Below, piece by piece: positions 17,917 through 25,418 of a DNA stretch of 39,099 nt. Every line of letters begins with the position of its first letter. Position 1 is the first letter of the stretch. The notes below the pieces were generated by a model. That model was not told where the DNA came from and did no database searches. It saw only the letters and a list, made by a program, of their open reading frames with translations. The DNA lies in NCBI GenBank assembly GCA_002483265.1, contig DLHO01000009.1, positions 1 to 39,099 on the forward strand. Direction: 5' to 3'. The DNA is from Flavobacteriales bacterium UBA7666 (GTDB taxonomy: Bacteria > Bacteroidota > Bacteroidia > Flavobacteriales_D > Crocinitomicaceae). The position numbers and the translations under genes are program-made.

Positions 17917-18135
17917 TTAGACAGGTAATTGAACCAATGTTTTAGGGCAATTTTCAAGCTTTTGTTTCAGCTCCTTATTTTCCTTTTCCAACAGTTCAAT
18001 GCGTTGTTTTTGGTCGGGTGCCTTGTCGCTGTAAACCTTACGGAGAACTCCGTAATAAAAACTAAGGCTTCCGATAAACCCAATTACCGATAAAATGAAA
18101 TTGAGTTTGTTGTAGGGGATATTGGGCTTTTTCAT
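17917..18135 (-). CDS. Small single-pass membrane protein with a coiled-coil tail
   Basis: 72 aa. One membrane helix (about 12-30), then a heptad-like charged segment (RIELLEKENKELKQKLEN). Its start overlaps the stop of the upstream gene as ATGA (18132-18135), so translation is probably coupled. The position right after the two cell-wall-type proteins suggests a holin, spanin or anchor role; this is context only. Confidence 0.65.
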   Translation of the reverse strand: MKKPNIPYNKLNFILSVIGFIGSLSFYYGVLRKVYSDKAPDQKQRIELLEKENKELKQKLENCPKTLVQLPV

Positions 18136-18827
18136 TTGTCAATTGTTTTGGTTGGTTCATCATTGGAAACCAAAAAGAAGCCCCCCACAATAAGCCCGAT
18201 TAATACCCCACCAACTGCAATCATTTTCAAGTTTTCACGGTGTTCCATGCGCTTATCCACCAACGTGTAAGTGAACTTGTTACCATGGAAATTGCGGTGC
18301 AACTCACATAACTTGATGAAAAAATCAAAGTCCTTGACATTCTTAAACACCTGACAACCCGCAGAGTATTTATCCACCACTAAAGTGGTTCCAACTTGGG
18401 AAGCCCGATGAATATTAATTCCATAAATCCCCTTGACAGTGCGCCCATTGTTGAAGTCCAGAATGGCATTTCGGTTGTAGTCGCGTGTGACACTGACTGC
18501 CCCGCGTTGAACTAGTGCGCGATACTTCCCACGGTGTAAACCCAATTGGTAAGCATCCACATATTGCCCCGGATTTAAAATTGCCGTGCCTTGTGGATTC
18601 ATTGGATTTTTTAACCAATAAGTCCCCGGATCAGTCGTGCATTTAAACACCCAGTAAGCCCACTTGGGGCGGCGTTCCGTTCCGATGTTGGTGAAAACGT
18701 GAATTTCATCATCAAAGGAATTCGGGGTTTGACTGTTGGCCCGAAAACCCCAAATGTTCAGATAATAGGGTTTTTCGTAAATAACAAAACCCTTTTCTTT
18801 TGCTAACTTTTTGACTTCTTTAATCAT
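18132..18827 (-). CDS. Membrane-anchored SxGC-motif protein, L,D-transpeptidase-like; putative cell-wall enzyme
   Basis: 231 aa. The domain (about 1-195) contains GINIHRAS (His140) followed by DKYSAGCQVF (Ser155, Cys158). A conserved His followed 14-20 residues later by S/T-x-G-C is the signature of the YkuD-type L,D-transpeptidase fold. A C-terminal membrane helix follows (about 205-223). It may cut or cross-link peptidoglycan, for instance to open the wall. The same domain, about 60% identical by eye, is encoded by the next gene upstream. The start overlaps that gene's stop as ATGA. No Sec signal peptide is present. Confidence 0.6.
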   Translation of the reverse strand: MIKEVKKLAKEKGFVIYEKPYYLNIWGFRANSQTPNSFDDEIHVFTNIGTERRPKWAYWVFKCTTDPGTYWLKNPMNPQGTAILNPGQYVDAYQLGLHRGKYRALVQRGAVSVTRDYNRNAILDFNNGRTVKGIYGINIHRASQVGTTLVVDKYSAGCQVFKNVKDFDFFIKLCELHRNFHGNKFTYTLVDKRMEHRENLKMIAVGGVLIGLIVGGFFLVSNDEPTKTIDK

Positions 18828-19966
18828 GATGTTTTGATTGAGGTGGTATGAATAAAATACGGTCTCCCGTCTGTTGATTGAAAGGCTGTTACGCCGTTTT
18901 GGGTCTGGATTAAATCACCGATATAAGTTCCAAAGGGAACACGAAAACAGTTCCCCGACTTATCCCAAATAATGGCATCCTCCTTGGTGGTCAATTGCTC
19001 CGTTTCGTCCTCCGATTCCGTGCCTGAAAGCAGCCATCCTTTAGCACCCCATTTAAGCCCGATTCGAAAAAGTTGCGCGCGGTACTTACTCCTGAAAGGG
19101 TCCTGAGGAAAAACCTTTGAAAGCAAGGTGCTGATTCCTTTTACTACCTTGGAAGTGCCTTGTTTTTCCTTGATTAATTCATTGACCTTTTTATATTCTT
19201 CGGTGTCAGTAATTTGAAACAATCCTTTGAGCACCTTATCAAGGTTCTTGGTCACAATTCCGCTGTAAATAGAATCGGCAACCGCTTGCGGTGAAAAAAA
19301 GGCATAGGTGGAAGGCTTGACAGGAAACTGATTGGAAACCGCTTTAGATGGCTTATTGGACTGCTTGATTTTATTCATGCTTTCCATTTGCTTATCAATG
19401 AGGGTATAGGTGAATTTGTTCCCATACAGCTTGCGGTGTTTTTGACAAAGGCCAATGAAAAAATCAAAGTCTTTGATATTTTTAAACACCTGACACCCGG
19501 CAGAATATTTATCCACTCGAAACGTATCTCCTATGCGCGAAGCTCGATGAATATTGATTCCATACAACCCGCTTGCAGTCTTCCCGTTTTCGAAATCAAG
19601 CACGTTATTTCGGTTGTAATCCCGTGTAACCGTTAAGGGAGCAATTTGAACAAGTGCCGTATATTGTCCACGGTGCCGACCAATTGCATGGGAATTCACA
19701 TATTGCCCTGGATTCAAGATTGCTGTTCCTTGTTTTGCTTCAGGATTCTTCAACCAAAACGTTCCCGGATCGGTCGTGCATTTAAAAATCCAATAAGCCC
19801 AAACCCTGTTTTTTGGCGTTCCGCTAACTGTAAAAACGTGTATCTGGTCGTCAAAAGAATTGGGAACTTGGGTGTTTGCACGAAAGCCCCAAATGTTCAA
19901 AAAGCCGGGCTGCTCATAAATCACATACCCCCTTTCTGCCGCCAAATCTTTAATCGCCTTAATCAT
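18824..19966 (-). CDS. Two-module protein: SxGC L,D-transpeptidase-like domain plus a C-terminal module shared with its neighbour
   Basis: 380 aa. Residues 1-200 are a paralog of the following 231-aa protein (same start MIK(A/E), GINIHRAS and DKYSAGCQVF). Residues about 225-380 are homologous to the C-terminal part of the preceding 311-aa protein (SIYSGI versus LLYSGI; KYRAQLFRIGLKW versus KYRAQLYTIGLKW; both end in TTSIK). The gene is therefore a fusion of the modules found separately on both sides. No membrane helix is obvious. Its start overlaps the upstream stop by 8 bp. Putative cell-wall or virion-associated enzyme. Confidence 0.6.
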   Translation of the reverse strand: MIKAIKDLAAERGYVIYEQPGFLNIWGFRANTQVPNSFDDQIHVFTVSGTPKNRVWAYWIFKCTTDPGTFWLKNPEAKQGTAILNPGQYVNSHAIGRHRGQYTALVQIAPLTVTRDYNRNNVLDFENGKTASGLYGINIHRASRIGDTFRVDKYSAGCQVFKNIKDFDFFIGLCQKHRKLYGNKFTYTLIDKQMESMNKIKQSNKPSKAVSNQFPVKPSTYAFFSPQAVADSIYSGIVTKNLDKVLKGLFQITDTEEYKKVNELIKEKQGTSKVVKGISTLLSKVFPQDPFRSKYRAQLFRIGLKWGAKGWLLSGTESEDETEQLTTKEDAIIWDKSGNCFRVPFGTYIGDLIQTQNGVTAFQSTDGRPYFIHTTSIKTS

Positions 19967-20894
19967 GGTGGTACTTAATAGAGGTGGTATCTATAAATAA
20001 GCGTCTGCCATCAAGGGTTAAGAACTCGGTAAGTCCGTTTTTTGCCGATACGAATGAACCAATTATCGTGCGGTTTGGAACCATTAGGGAGTTGCCCTCA
20101 TTGTCCCAAATTTTTGCCCGCTTGATGGTGACCAAACGGTCTGTAACCTCTCCAAATGTTCCCGATAAAGCCCATTGGTCATTGCGCCATTTAAGCCCGA
20201 TGGTGTAAAGCTGAGCCCGGTACTTTTTGCGGTTCGGGTCTGTAGGGAATGCGTGTGAAAGTGCTGTTGCAATCGTTTTACGAACCCCGCTTATCCGTTT
20301 GGTTTTGAAAATCTCATTTACCTTGGTGTAACCCTTCACACTTTTAATCTTCCAAAGGGCTCTTAAACAGGTATCAATATCCTCCTGAATGATTCCGCTA
20401 TACAATAAATCAGCAATGGATTCAGGGCTTAATTGATCCGAGGAATCATCTTCTTTTTTACCTTCGGATGGTTTGCCAGCTTTACCCGCTAGGATTTTAT
20501 CGTATAACTCCTTGTCGATTTCGGTAGGAATACCCTTTGCAATAAGAGCATCCCGCATTTCATTTCCGTAATACCCATCATTCTTATATTTGGGAAGTAC
20601 ATCGGGGTATTTTTTCATCAGTGCCGTTTGTACCGCCTTCACTAGCGAACCCTTACTTTTCATTACAAGGGGGAAAGAAGTGCTTGCGGGTTTGGGTTTG
20701 AACCCAATCGGAATTTTTGGTTTGGAAGGGGTCGGATTTGGGGTAGGTAAATTGTTTTCTTCAACGTTTTCTTTGAATTCGTCGATTGCGCTTTGAGTTC
20801 CTTTTTGGGTGAAATGCTTGTACAAGAAATAACCTCCTGTTCCAAGTGCAATGACACCCACCCCAAGCAATAAATATTTCGTTTTTGTTTCCAT
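19959..20894 (-). CDS. Membrane-anchored protein with a peptidoglycan-binding-like domain and a shared C-terminal module
   Basis: 311 aa from the ATG at 20894; the frame from 20951 would overlap the upstream gene and hide the anchor. Order: membrane helix (about 6-23), Pro/Lys/Thr linker, a peptidoglycan-binding-1-like domain (about 75-125: GSLVKAVQTAL, then NDGYYGNEMRDALIAKG, matching the GxxVxxLQxxL...DGxxGxxTxxA pattern), then a module (about 155-311) shared with the next gene. It probably holds a cell-wall-acting complex at a membrane. Confidence 0.6.
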   Translation of the reverse strand: METKTKYLLLGVGVIALGTGGYFLYKHFTQKGTQSAIDEFKENVEENNLPTPNPTPSKPKIPIGFKPKPASTSFPLVMKSKGSLVKAVQTALMKKYPDVLPKYKNDGYYGNEMRDALIAKGIPTEIDKELYDKILAGKAGKPSEGKKEDDSSDQLSPESIADLLYSGIIQEDIDTCLRALWKIKSVKGYTKVNEIFKTKRISGVRKTIATALSHAFPTDPNRKKYRAQLYTIGLKWRNDQWALSGTFGEVTDRLVTIKRAKIWDNEGNSLMVPNRTIIGSFVSAKNGLTEFLTLDGRRLFIDTTSIKYHHD

Positions 20895-20902
20895 GACTTC
20901 AA

Positions 20903-21658
20903 TTATTTTTTTGGTTTCTTTTTCAGAATTGCCCGCCAGTCCATGGACCAATTCAGATCCCCGTCCAAATCATCCCAGAGGTGGGTTCCATAGTTTTTGA
21001 GGTAAACCGTGGCGGTGGCATAAAATGCCCGTTGTGTTGGGATTTCTTGAAACACGGCCCGAATTGCATCCTCGTCCGTTCCGGGAAGGAATCCAACCCA
21101 GGTGTAACTCATTGCAGCGTGCAGGCGTTTAGCCCATCCCGCAGGGTCATAAATTTTGACGTTTGTACTTCCCTTGGATTTTTCGGGTTTGCTGTTTTTG
21201 ATGGCCAGCATTTCCTCGTATTCTGTTTTGGTAAGCTCATCCGATAAATCAGCAATCAGGTTGGCACCACGGTACAAAACCCGGTAAGAATCCTGTACTT
21301 TCTTGAAATCCTCTTTGGATGGGATGGACTTCATTGTTTGGCGAACCAATGGAACATCCGTTCCCCACCAACCATCGTTATCAAATCCCTGTTTAAACTG
21401 CTTGGCCCAAGTGGCGTGTTTATTCGCTCCAAAGGATTTGTTTTCTTCCAAGTTGGACCGGTAAGCTTTGATTTTTCGGTCAACTAACCAGATGATGAGC
21501 CATGCAACACCTACCACCACACCCCCGGCAATGAGCGAAGCAAATAATTTCCGCTGTCCATCAGAGAGGGAATTCCACAACTTTTGTTTCTCCGGAGCAG
21601 CAACAATTAGGGGTGTTACCGTCTGGTCGAGCTTCTTACTATTTGCCTCGCTTTCCAT
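20903..21658 (-). CDS. Membrane protein with two annexin-like repeats
   Basis: 251 aa. A short N-terminal segment, one membrane helix (about 38-56), then two internal repeats. Repeat 1 (about 85-150) contains WWGTDVPLVRQTM...; repeat 2 (about 172-240) contains GTDEDAIRAVFQEIPTQ followed by YLKNYGTHLWDDL. The GTDExAI...Y...YG..L..DL pattern is the annexin repeat consensus. Eukaryotic annexins bind membranes through calcium, and related repeats are known in a few bacterial proteins. Here the repeats probably serve as helical scaffolds. Calcium binding is not shown. It overlaps no neighbour. Confidence 0.55.
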   Translation of the reverse strand: MESEANSKKLDQTVTPLIVAAPEKQKLWNSLSDGQRKLFASLIAGGVVVGVAWLIIWLVDRKIKAYRSNLEENKSFGANKHATWAKQFKQGFDNDGWWGTDVPLVRQTMKSIPSKEDFKKVQDSYRVLYRGANLIADLSDELTKTEYEEMLAIKNSKPEKSKGSTNVKIYDPAGWAKRLHAAMSYTWVGFLPGTDEDAIRAVFQEIPTQRAFYATATVYLKNYGTHLWDDLDGDLNWSMDWRAILKKKPKK

Positions 21659-21686
21659 GATTTAGATGGTGTTTTGTGTGGTGTTA

Positions 21687-21866
21687 CTAGATGCCTAAGA
21701 ATCCTTTTGCAAGGGCTACTTTTGAAGGGTCGGTTTGAATAACCTTCGCAAGGGCGGTGATGGTTTTTGCGTCTAAATGGCTTGCAATTACTGCAATGCC
21801 CCGCGCTTTTTCGGTCGCTTCCTGTTCAGTTCCCGAAATGGTGATGGTGAATTTGTACTTACTCAT
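21687..21866 (-). CDS. 59-aa conserved-looking small protein
   Basis: 59 aa. The N-terminus is a beta strand (KYKFTITISG), then two helices, ending KVALAKGFLGI. Its start overlaps the upstream stop by 8 bp, as with its neighbours, which supports translation. I recall similar short proteins with a DPxKxALAKxFLG ending in Bacteroidota mobile DNA, but cannot verify this. Function unknown. Confidence 0.65.
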   Translation of the reverse strand: MSKYKFTITISGTEQEATEKARGIAVIASHLDAKTITALAKVIQTDPSKVALAKGFLGI

Positions 21867-22662
21867 TTTGCTTGATTTTGGCGTTTACAATTGCTTGAAA
21901 TTCTCCCCGGAGTTCCGGGTATTTTGCAAACAGTTCACTTGCTTGCAAAGCCCGCATGAGTTGCTTTTCAGAATACACCGTTTTGAGGTCTTCAAAATGC
22001 TGATCTACTTCAGATGGTGGTGTTTCGGGTGTTATTTCAACTTCGCTCTGGGTGGTATTCGGTAGTCCCTGAACCTGTCCGTTAGTTGCCATTTTCTTGG
22101 CTTGGAAGGCTCCGAATAGTTCAATCCCTTTGGTGAACAATTCGCTGATGTCTATTTGCTTTTCATCTAACTTTGCTTGCAGTTTTTTGTACCCTTTGAG
22201 TTTCTTTCTCAGGTTCAAAATTTCTTCATCCTTTTGGGCTTTCTCCCGCTCTAAAAGCAAGATGTCTGTTTCCAACCGCTGACGGGATAAAGCATCCTGG
22301 ATTTTCTCCTGGATTTCAACTGCTCCCAGTTGCGGAACTCCTTGCAAAGTCTGATTCGCTTGCGGTGCTTCTCGCAAATCGAATCGGTAAATATTGCAGT
22401 TAGGAGAATTCCCGAAATAGGTTCGTACTTCAACATAATACGTTAGATGGTCCACGTAATCCAGGTATTCATCAAACTGCTCCGGATCATCCGTTTTTGG
22501 AATAACCATTTCACCGTCTACAATGATTGAATAACGCTTTCCTTTTCCATTTTTCCGAAAGCGTGAAACGATGTTTTTTAGATTCTCCAAACGTTCACGG
22601 CTGTAAGGCTCTTTGCTTGTCCGGGTTTGATTATTGCGTGGAAATTTTTGATAATCTTCCAT
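21859..22662 (-). CDS. Coiled-coil structural protein of the element
   Basis: 267 aa. An N-terminal globular part (about 1-105, including RYSIIVDGEMVIPK), a long coiled coil (about 115-170, QRLETDILLLEREKAQKDEE...), then a Pro/Thr-rich linker and a C-terminal helical tail (about 225-267). No enzyme motif. It sits between the small beta-rich proteins and the annexin-like gene. A scaffold or fibre-like virion role is a positional inference. Confidence 0.55.
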   Translation of the reverse strand: MEDYQKFPRNNQTRTSKEPYSRERLENLKNIVSRFRKNGKGKRYSIIVDGEMVIPKTDDPEQFDEYLDYVDHLTYYVEVRTYFGNSPNCNIYRFDLREAPQANQTLQGVPQLGAVEIQEKIQDALSRQRLETDILLLEREKAQKDEEILNLRKKLKGYKKLQAKLDEKQIDISELFTKGIELFGAFQAKKMATNGQVQGLPNTTQSEVEITPETPPSEVDQHFEDLKTVYSEKQLMRALQASELFAKYPELRGEFQAIVNAKIKQNE

Positions 22663-22665
22663 GAT

Positions 22666-22992
22666 TTAAGGTGTTTTAAGTGTGGGTATGACTTGCAAGA
22701 ATTTGACTTGAATTGCAAACTTGATATTGAGGTTTTCAACCGTGATGTTTCCCGAATGGATATATTGCATTTCACTGATTGCAGGGTCTTTCAAATCAAA
22801 AATTCCTGTTCTTGAAAAAACCCGTGTATCAACGTCGGGGGTCAAAAGAATAAACAAATCATTGTTTGCTTTTAAACTCATTGATGCCGAACCCTGTAAT
22901 TGAAAGTGTCGGTATCTCAACAGGTAGTTTTTACCTACTCCGAGCTCTTGCATTTTTGCGCAAGCAATCTCAATGGCTAGTCCTTCGGTCAT
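22666..22992 (-). CDS. Small beta-rich protein 1 of 3
   Basis: 108 aa. Alternating hydrophobic strands dominate the second half (SMSLKANNDLFILLT..., ITVENLNIKFAIQVKFLQV). The start overlaps the upstream stop as ATGA (22989-22992). With the next two genes it forms a set of three small proteins of similar length that all end in a strand. Minor capsid or spike proteins would look like this; that is inference. Confidence 0.5.
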   Translation of the reverse strand: MTEGLAIEIACAKMQELGVGKNYLLRYRHFQLQGSASMSLKANNDLFILLTPDVDTRVFSRTGIFDLKDPAISEMQYIHSGNITVENLNIKFAIQVKFLQVIPTLKTP

Positions 22993-23417
22993 GTCTCAAT
23001 GGTTAGGTAAATTTTGACGGTATAACCTGCCCCTAAATCCGATCTCAATTGGTCGATATAATACCCTTCCAAAAGGGTTGAACATTTTTCAACCACTATC
23101 GAAAAGGAAGATTCTTTTCCGCCATCAATCCAAGCTCTACCCCTCCCAAAAGAAATCGGTTCCAAGTCCGCAAAAGTCACCCGGTCGAAATCTTCCAAAG
23201 GAACTCTCACCACTTCGGCAAAAAATACGTCTCGCTGTTCCGGGATGCGAAGCCAAAGCCAACCAATTTCCCTTTTTGCACTTGGCATTCGAACAGTTCC
23301 ATTAGTGGTGATAGTAATTGCCTGAACGCTTTTGGTATTACGTGGGAGTTTGATTTGAAGCTGTATTTTTTCCCCCACTTTGGAAACGGTAATGGTATGA
23401 ATGACGGTCTTTTTCAT
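22989..23417 (-). CDS. Small beta-rich protein 2 of 3
   Basis: 142 aa from the ATG at 23417; the longer frame from 23444 overlaps the upstream gene. Mostly predicted strands (HTITVSKVGEKIQLQIKL, TITTNGTVRM, GYTVKIYLTIE). No signal peptide or membrane helix. Linked by ATGA overlap to the following gene. Probably a virion surface or capsid component if the tailless-virus reading is right. Confidence 0.5.
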   Translation of the reverse strand: MKKTVIHTITVSKVGEKIQLQIKLPRNTKSVQAITITTNGTVRMPSAKREIGWLWLRIPEQRDVFFAEVVRVPLEDFDRVTFADLEPISFGRGRAWIDGGKESSFSIVVEKCSTLLEGYYIDQLRSDLGAGYTVKIYLTIET

Positions 23418-23421
23418 GATA

Positions 23422-23820
23422 CTAGGAATTGACAGGTTTTTCAACTATTGAAAAGGTGTAAATCGTCACCCGGTAGGGGGTAAAAGCGGCATTCACATGA
23501 TTGGAATCTTTATAGAGAATATCCAATTTGCCGTTTCCTGTGGCGATTTCTCCGAGCGTTATCATGCGCTCATCAGGGGCAACATTCAAACCCGAAAGCA
23601 ATAGTTTACTTTCGAATCCTTCAGGGAACAACTCAATGTCATTGAGAAGCATTTTTTGTGATCCACGAAAAAACAACAGGTCGTCACGGTCAGAAGTCAA
23701 GGCAATTCCTAACAGGAAATTGGCGTTTTTGTCTAACTCGAATTCACCTTTGAATGATTCGTTTGCAGATGTTACGGAAATATCAAAACGCTCTTTGATA
23801 AGGTGGTGTTTAAAACTCAT
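23422..23820 (-). CDS. Small beta-rich protein 3 of 3
   Basis: 132 aa. Predicted strands throughout (RFDISVTSAN, FELDKNANFLLGIALT, YRVTIYTFSIVE), with acidic turns and a LNDIELFPEGFESKLLL segment. It is the first gene after the large hairpin that follows the capsid candidate. Its C-terminal strand resembles those of the two following proteins. No family recognised. Confidence 0.5.
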   Translation of the reverse strand: MSFKHHLIKERFDISVTSANESFKGEFELDKNANFLLGIALTSDRDDLLFFRGSQKMLLNDIELFPEGFESKLLLSGLNVAPDERMITLGEIATGNGKLDILYKDSNHVNAAFTPYRVTIYTFSIVEKPVNS

Positions 23821-23847
23821 GACTGAAATGATTTAATGGTGATTAAG

Positions 23848-23900
23848 AGGATTAGCGGGGGATTGGTTTTTAAACTACCCAACCCCCGCGTACTAATCCT
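23848..23900 (-). terminator. Very strong intercistronic hairpin after the capsid candidate
   Basis: AGGATTAG (23848-23855) pairs with CTAATCCT (23893-23900), and inside it GCGGGGG plus TTGG pair with CCAA plus CCCCCGC (55-66 with 79-89 of 238xx). On the minus strand it begins 10 bp after the stop at 23910. There is no long T-run, so it may attenuate transcription or stabilise the upstream mRNA end. Confidence 0.65.
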
Positions 23901-23909
23901 ATGTTTGAA

Positions 23910-24620
23910 TCAAGGCGTTGTTCCTGTTCCGTCCAAGCCCACGTACATCCATTGCTCGGCAGGGACGTTTAATTGTGTTCCCAATTCGATGGTAAACTCA
24001 ATCAACTCCTCATCCCGAATCAAGCGCGGATTATCCAGTTTGTAATACCCCAGAGGTACGGTCATATCGTTATCCGTTGCAAATCGTCGGATTGCCTGAT
24101 TTTCGGGAATGATCTGTTTGCGGTTCGCTTTGAGTGAAAATTCCCCGTTGCAAATTGCCTGAACAGAGGACACGCTCCCGAAACGAATTGCCTTGTGTCC
24201 TTCCGGGTTCGCCGGTTCCGGATTCGTCCCCGTAAGCAGGTAAATACCACTTACCAGAAACACCATGTTTTTAGGTAGTTTGGCGTTGGAAATGTTGCGA
24301 ACTCCCACTTCTTTATCGTCTTGGGGTTCAAACATTTTTATCGTCTTTGAGGTGATTTTCTTCATAGAGTAAATCGTATAATCCGCAAGGCGAACACCCC
24401 CTTTTAATAACTCCCCTTTAACGTGTGGCGGTAACTGTTTAAAGTTCTTCTCCATTTCGGCCCGGGAACGGCGTGAGGTCTGAACTTGTGAAGACTGAAC
24501 AACCTTTTTCAAGGCCATAGCTTGCTGCATGGGGTTTGCGCTGCGTACCATTCGGTTAATGGCATCGAGCCCGAAAAGCTCCCCTGCGTTGTTGTACTCT
24601 GAATTTAAGAAATCGTCCAT
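23910..24620 (-). CDS. Candidate major capsid protein (jelly-roll type) of the element
   Basis: 236 aa. An N-terminal helical region (about 1-75, with AMALKKVVQSSQVQTSRRSR) is followed by a beta-rich core: LADYTIYSMKKI, KNMVFLVSGIYLLTG, GEFSLKANRKQIIP...RRF, then GYYKLDNPRLIRDEELIEFTIELG and a closing WMYVGLDGTGT. The alternation of strands, the FSLxxNxKxxxP element and the GYYxLxNP element resemble jelly-roll capsid proteins of tailless phages, by impression only. Supporting context: mid-operon position, a strong hairpin right after it, neighbours with membrane anchors, and no tailed-phage genes. It could be another abundant virion protein. Confidence 0.4.
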   Translation of the reverse strand: MDDFLNSEYNNAGELFGLDAINRMVRSANPMQQAMALKKVVQSSQVQTSRRSRAEMEKNFKQLPPHVKGELLKGGVRLADYTIYSMKKITSKTIKMFEPQDDKEVGVRNISNAKLPKNMVFLVSGIYLLTGTNPEPANPEGHKAIRFGSVSSVQAICNGEFSLKANRKQIIPENQAIRRFATDNDMTVPLGYYKLDNPRLIRDEELIEFTIELGTQLNVPAEQWMYVGLDGTGTTP

Positions 24621-24690
24621 AATTTTTGATTTAATCCGCTTCTTAGCGGTGGTGATTATTTACTTATTTGTTGGTTACTGAAATAGGTGA

Positions 24691-25401
24691 TTAGAGGTCT
24701 GAAAGGTCTGGTTCGTCGTCGTTTTCATCAAACATTGCAAAGGCTGCTTCTGAACTCGCTGAACCCGGATAATTCACCGAATAATTCGGGCTTGGAAGCC
24801 CTTCAGGTTCTCGGTAGAGTGCCTCTTCTGCCTGTGCAGCTTCAAACTCATCTGCTTCCTGTTGGTTGAAGTTCTCGAATATATCCAGGTCCGAAAGGTC
24901 AATTGATCCGACTGTTGAAAGGTCTTCATCCAGTTCGGTCATTTTTGCAACTTCTTTGCTATCCGAATCCCCTTTTTTGAAAAGGCGGTCCAAGAAATAA
25001 GCCGCTAGCAAATCGTCCTTAACTGTTTTCAAACGGTCTTTGATTGCCTGTCCTGTTCCTTCCAATCCACCGACACCGTTCACCTCCGCTTTTTTGGCTG
25101 CATTGTTGAACTCGATGTTTTTTGCAACTCCGTAAGCAATTGCGGCCGCTCCCGAAATTTTCAGTAGTCCCGATTGGTCTTTGAAGTGATGCCCCGCACC
25201 AATCAAAACCAACCCGAAAGGAAGTGACCAAAGACCAGCAGCCCCGCCAATTGCAATACCCACGGGAACCCCCAGAACGACATCAACAATTGTTTTTAGC
25301 GCGGTGTTCCCAACATTCCCGGCTCCCGTTTCTCGCTCGTTGTAAGAGTCCAGAAGCCCCGCAAGCCCTCCACGCTTGCCCTTTTTGCTTTTTTTTGCCA
25401 T
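24691..25401 (-). CDS. Gly/Ala-rich membrane protein with an acidic tail
   Basis: 236 aa. A basic start (MAKKSKKGKRGG), then two or three hydrophobic glycine/alanine stretches between about 30 and 95 (VVLGVPVGIAIGGAAGLW, LPFGLVLIGAG, ISGAAAIAYGVA), then a hydrophilic C-terminal half ending very acidic (DENDDEPDLSDL). A membrane protein of this type beside the capsid candidate is what membrane-containing tailless viruses encode. No family recognised. Confidence 0.55.
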   Translation of the reverse strand: MAKKSKKGKRGGLAGLLDSYNERETGAGNVGNTALKTIVDVVLGVPVGIAIGGAAGLWSLPFGLVLIGAGHHFKDQSGLLKISGAAAIAYGVAKNIEFNNAAKKAEVNGVGGLEGTGQAIKDRLKTVKDDLLAAYFLDRLFKKGDSDSKEVAKMTELDEDLSTVGSIDLSDLDIFENFNQQEADEFEAAQAEEALYREPEGLPSPNYSVNYPGSASSEAAFAMFDENDDEPDLSDL

Positions 25402-25418
25402 GATTGTGTTTTTAAAAA

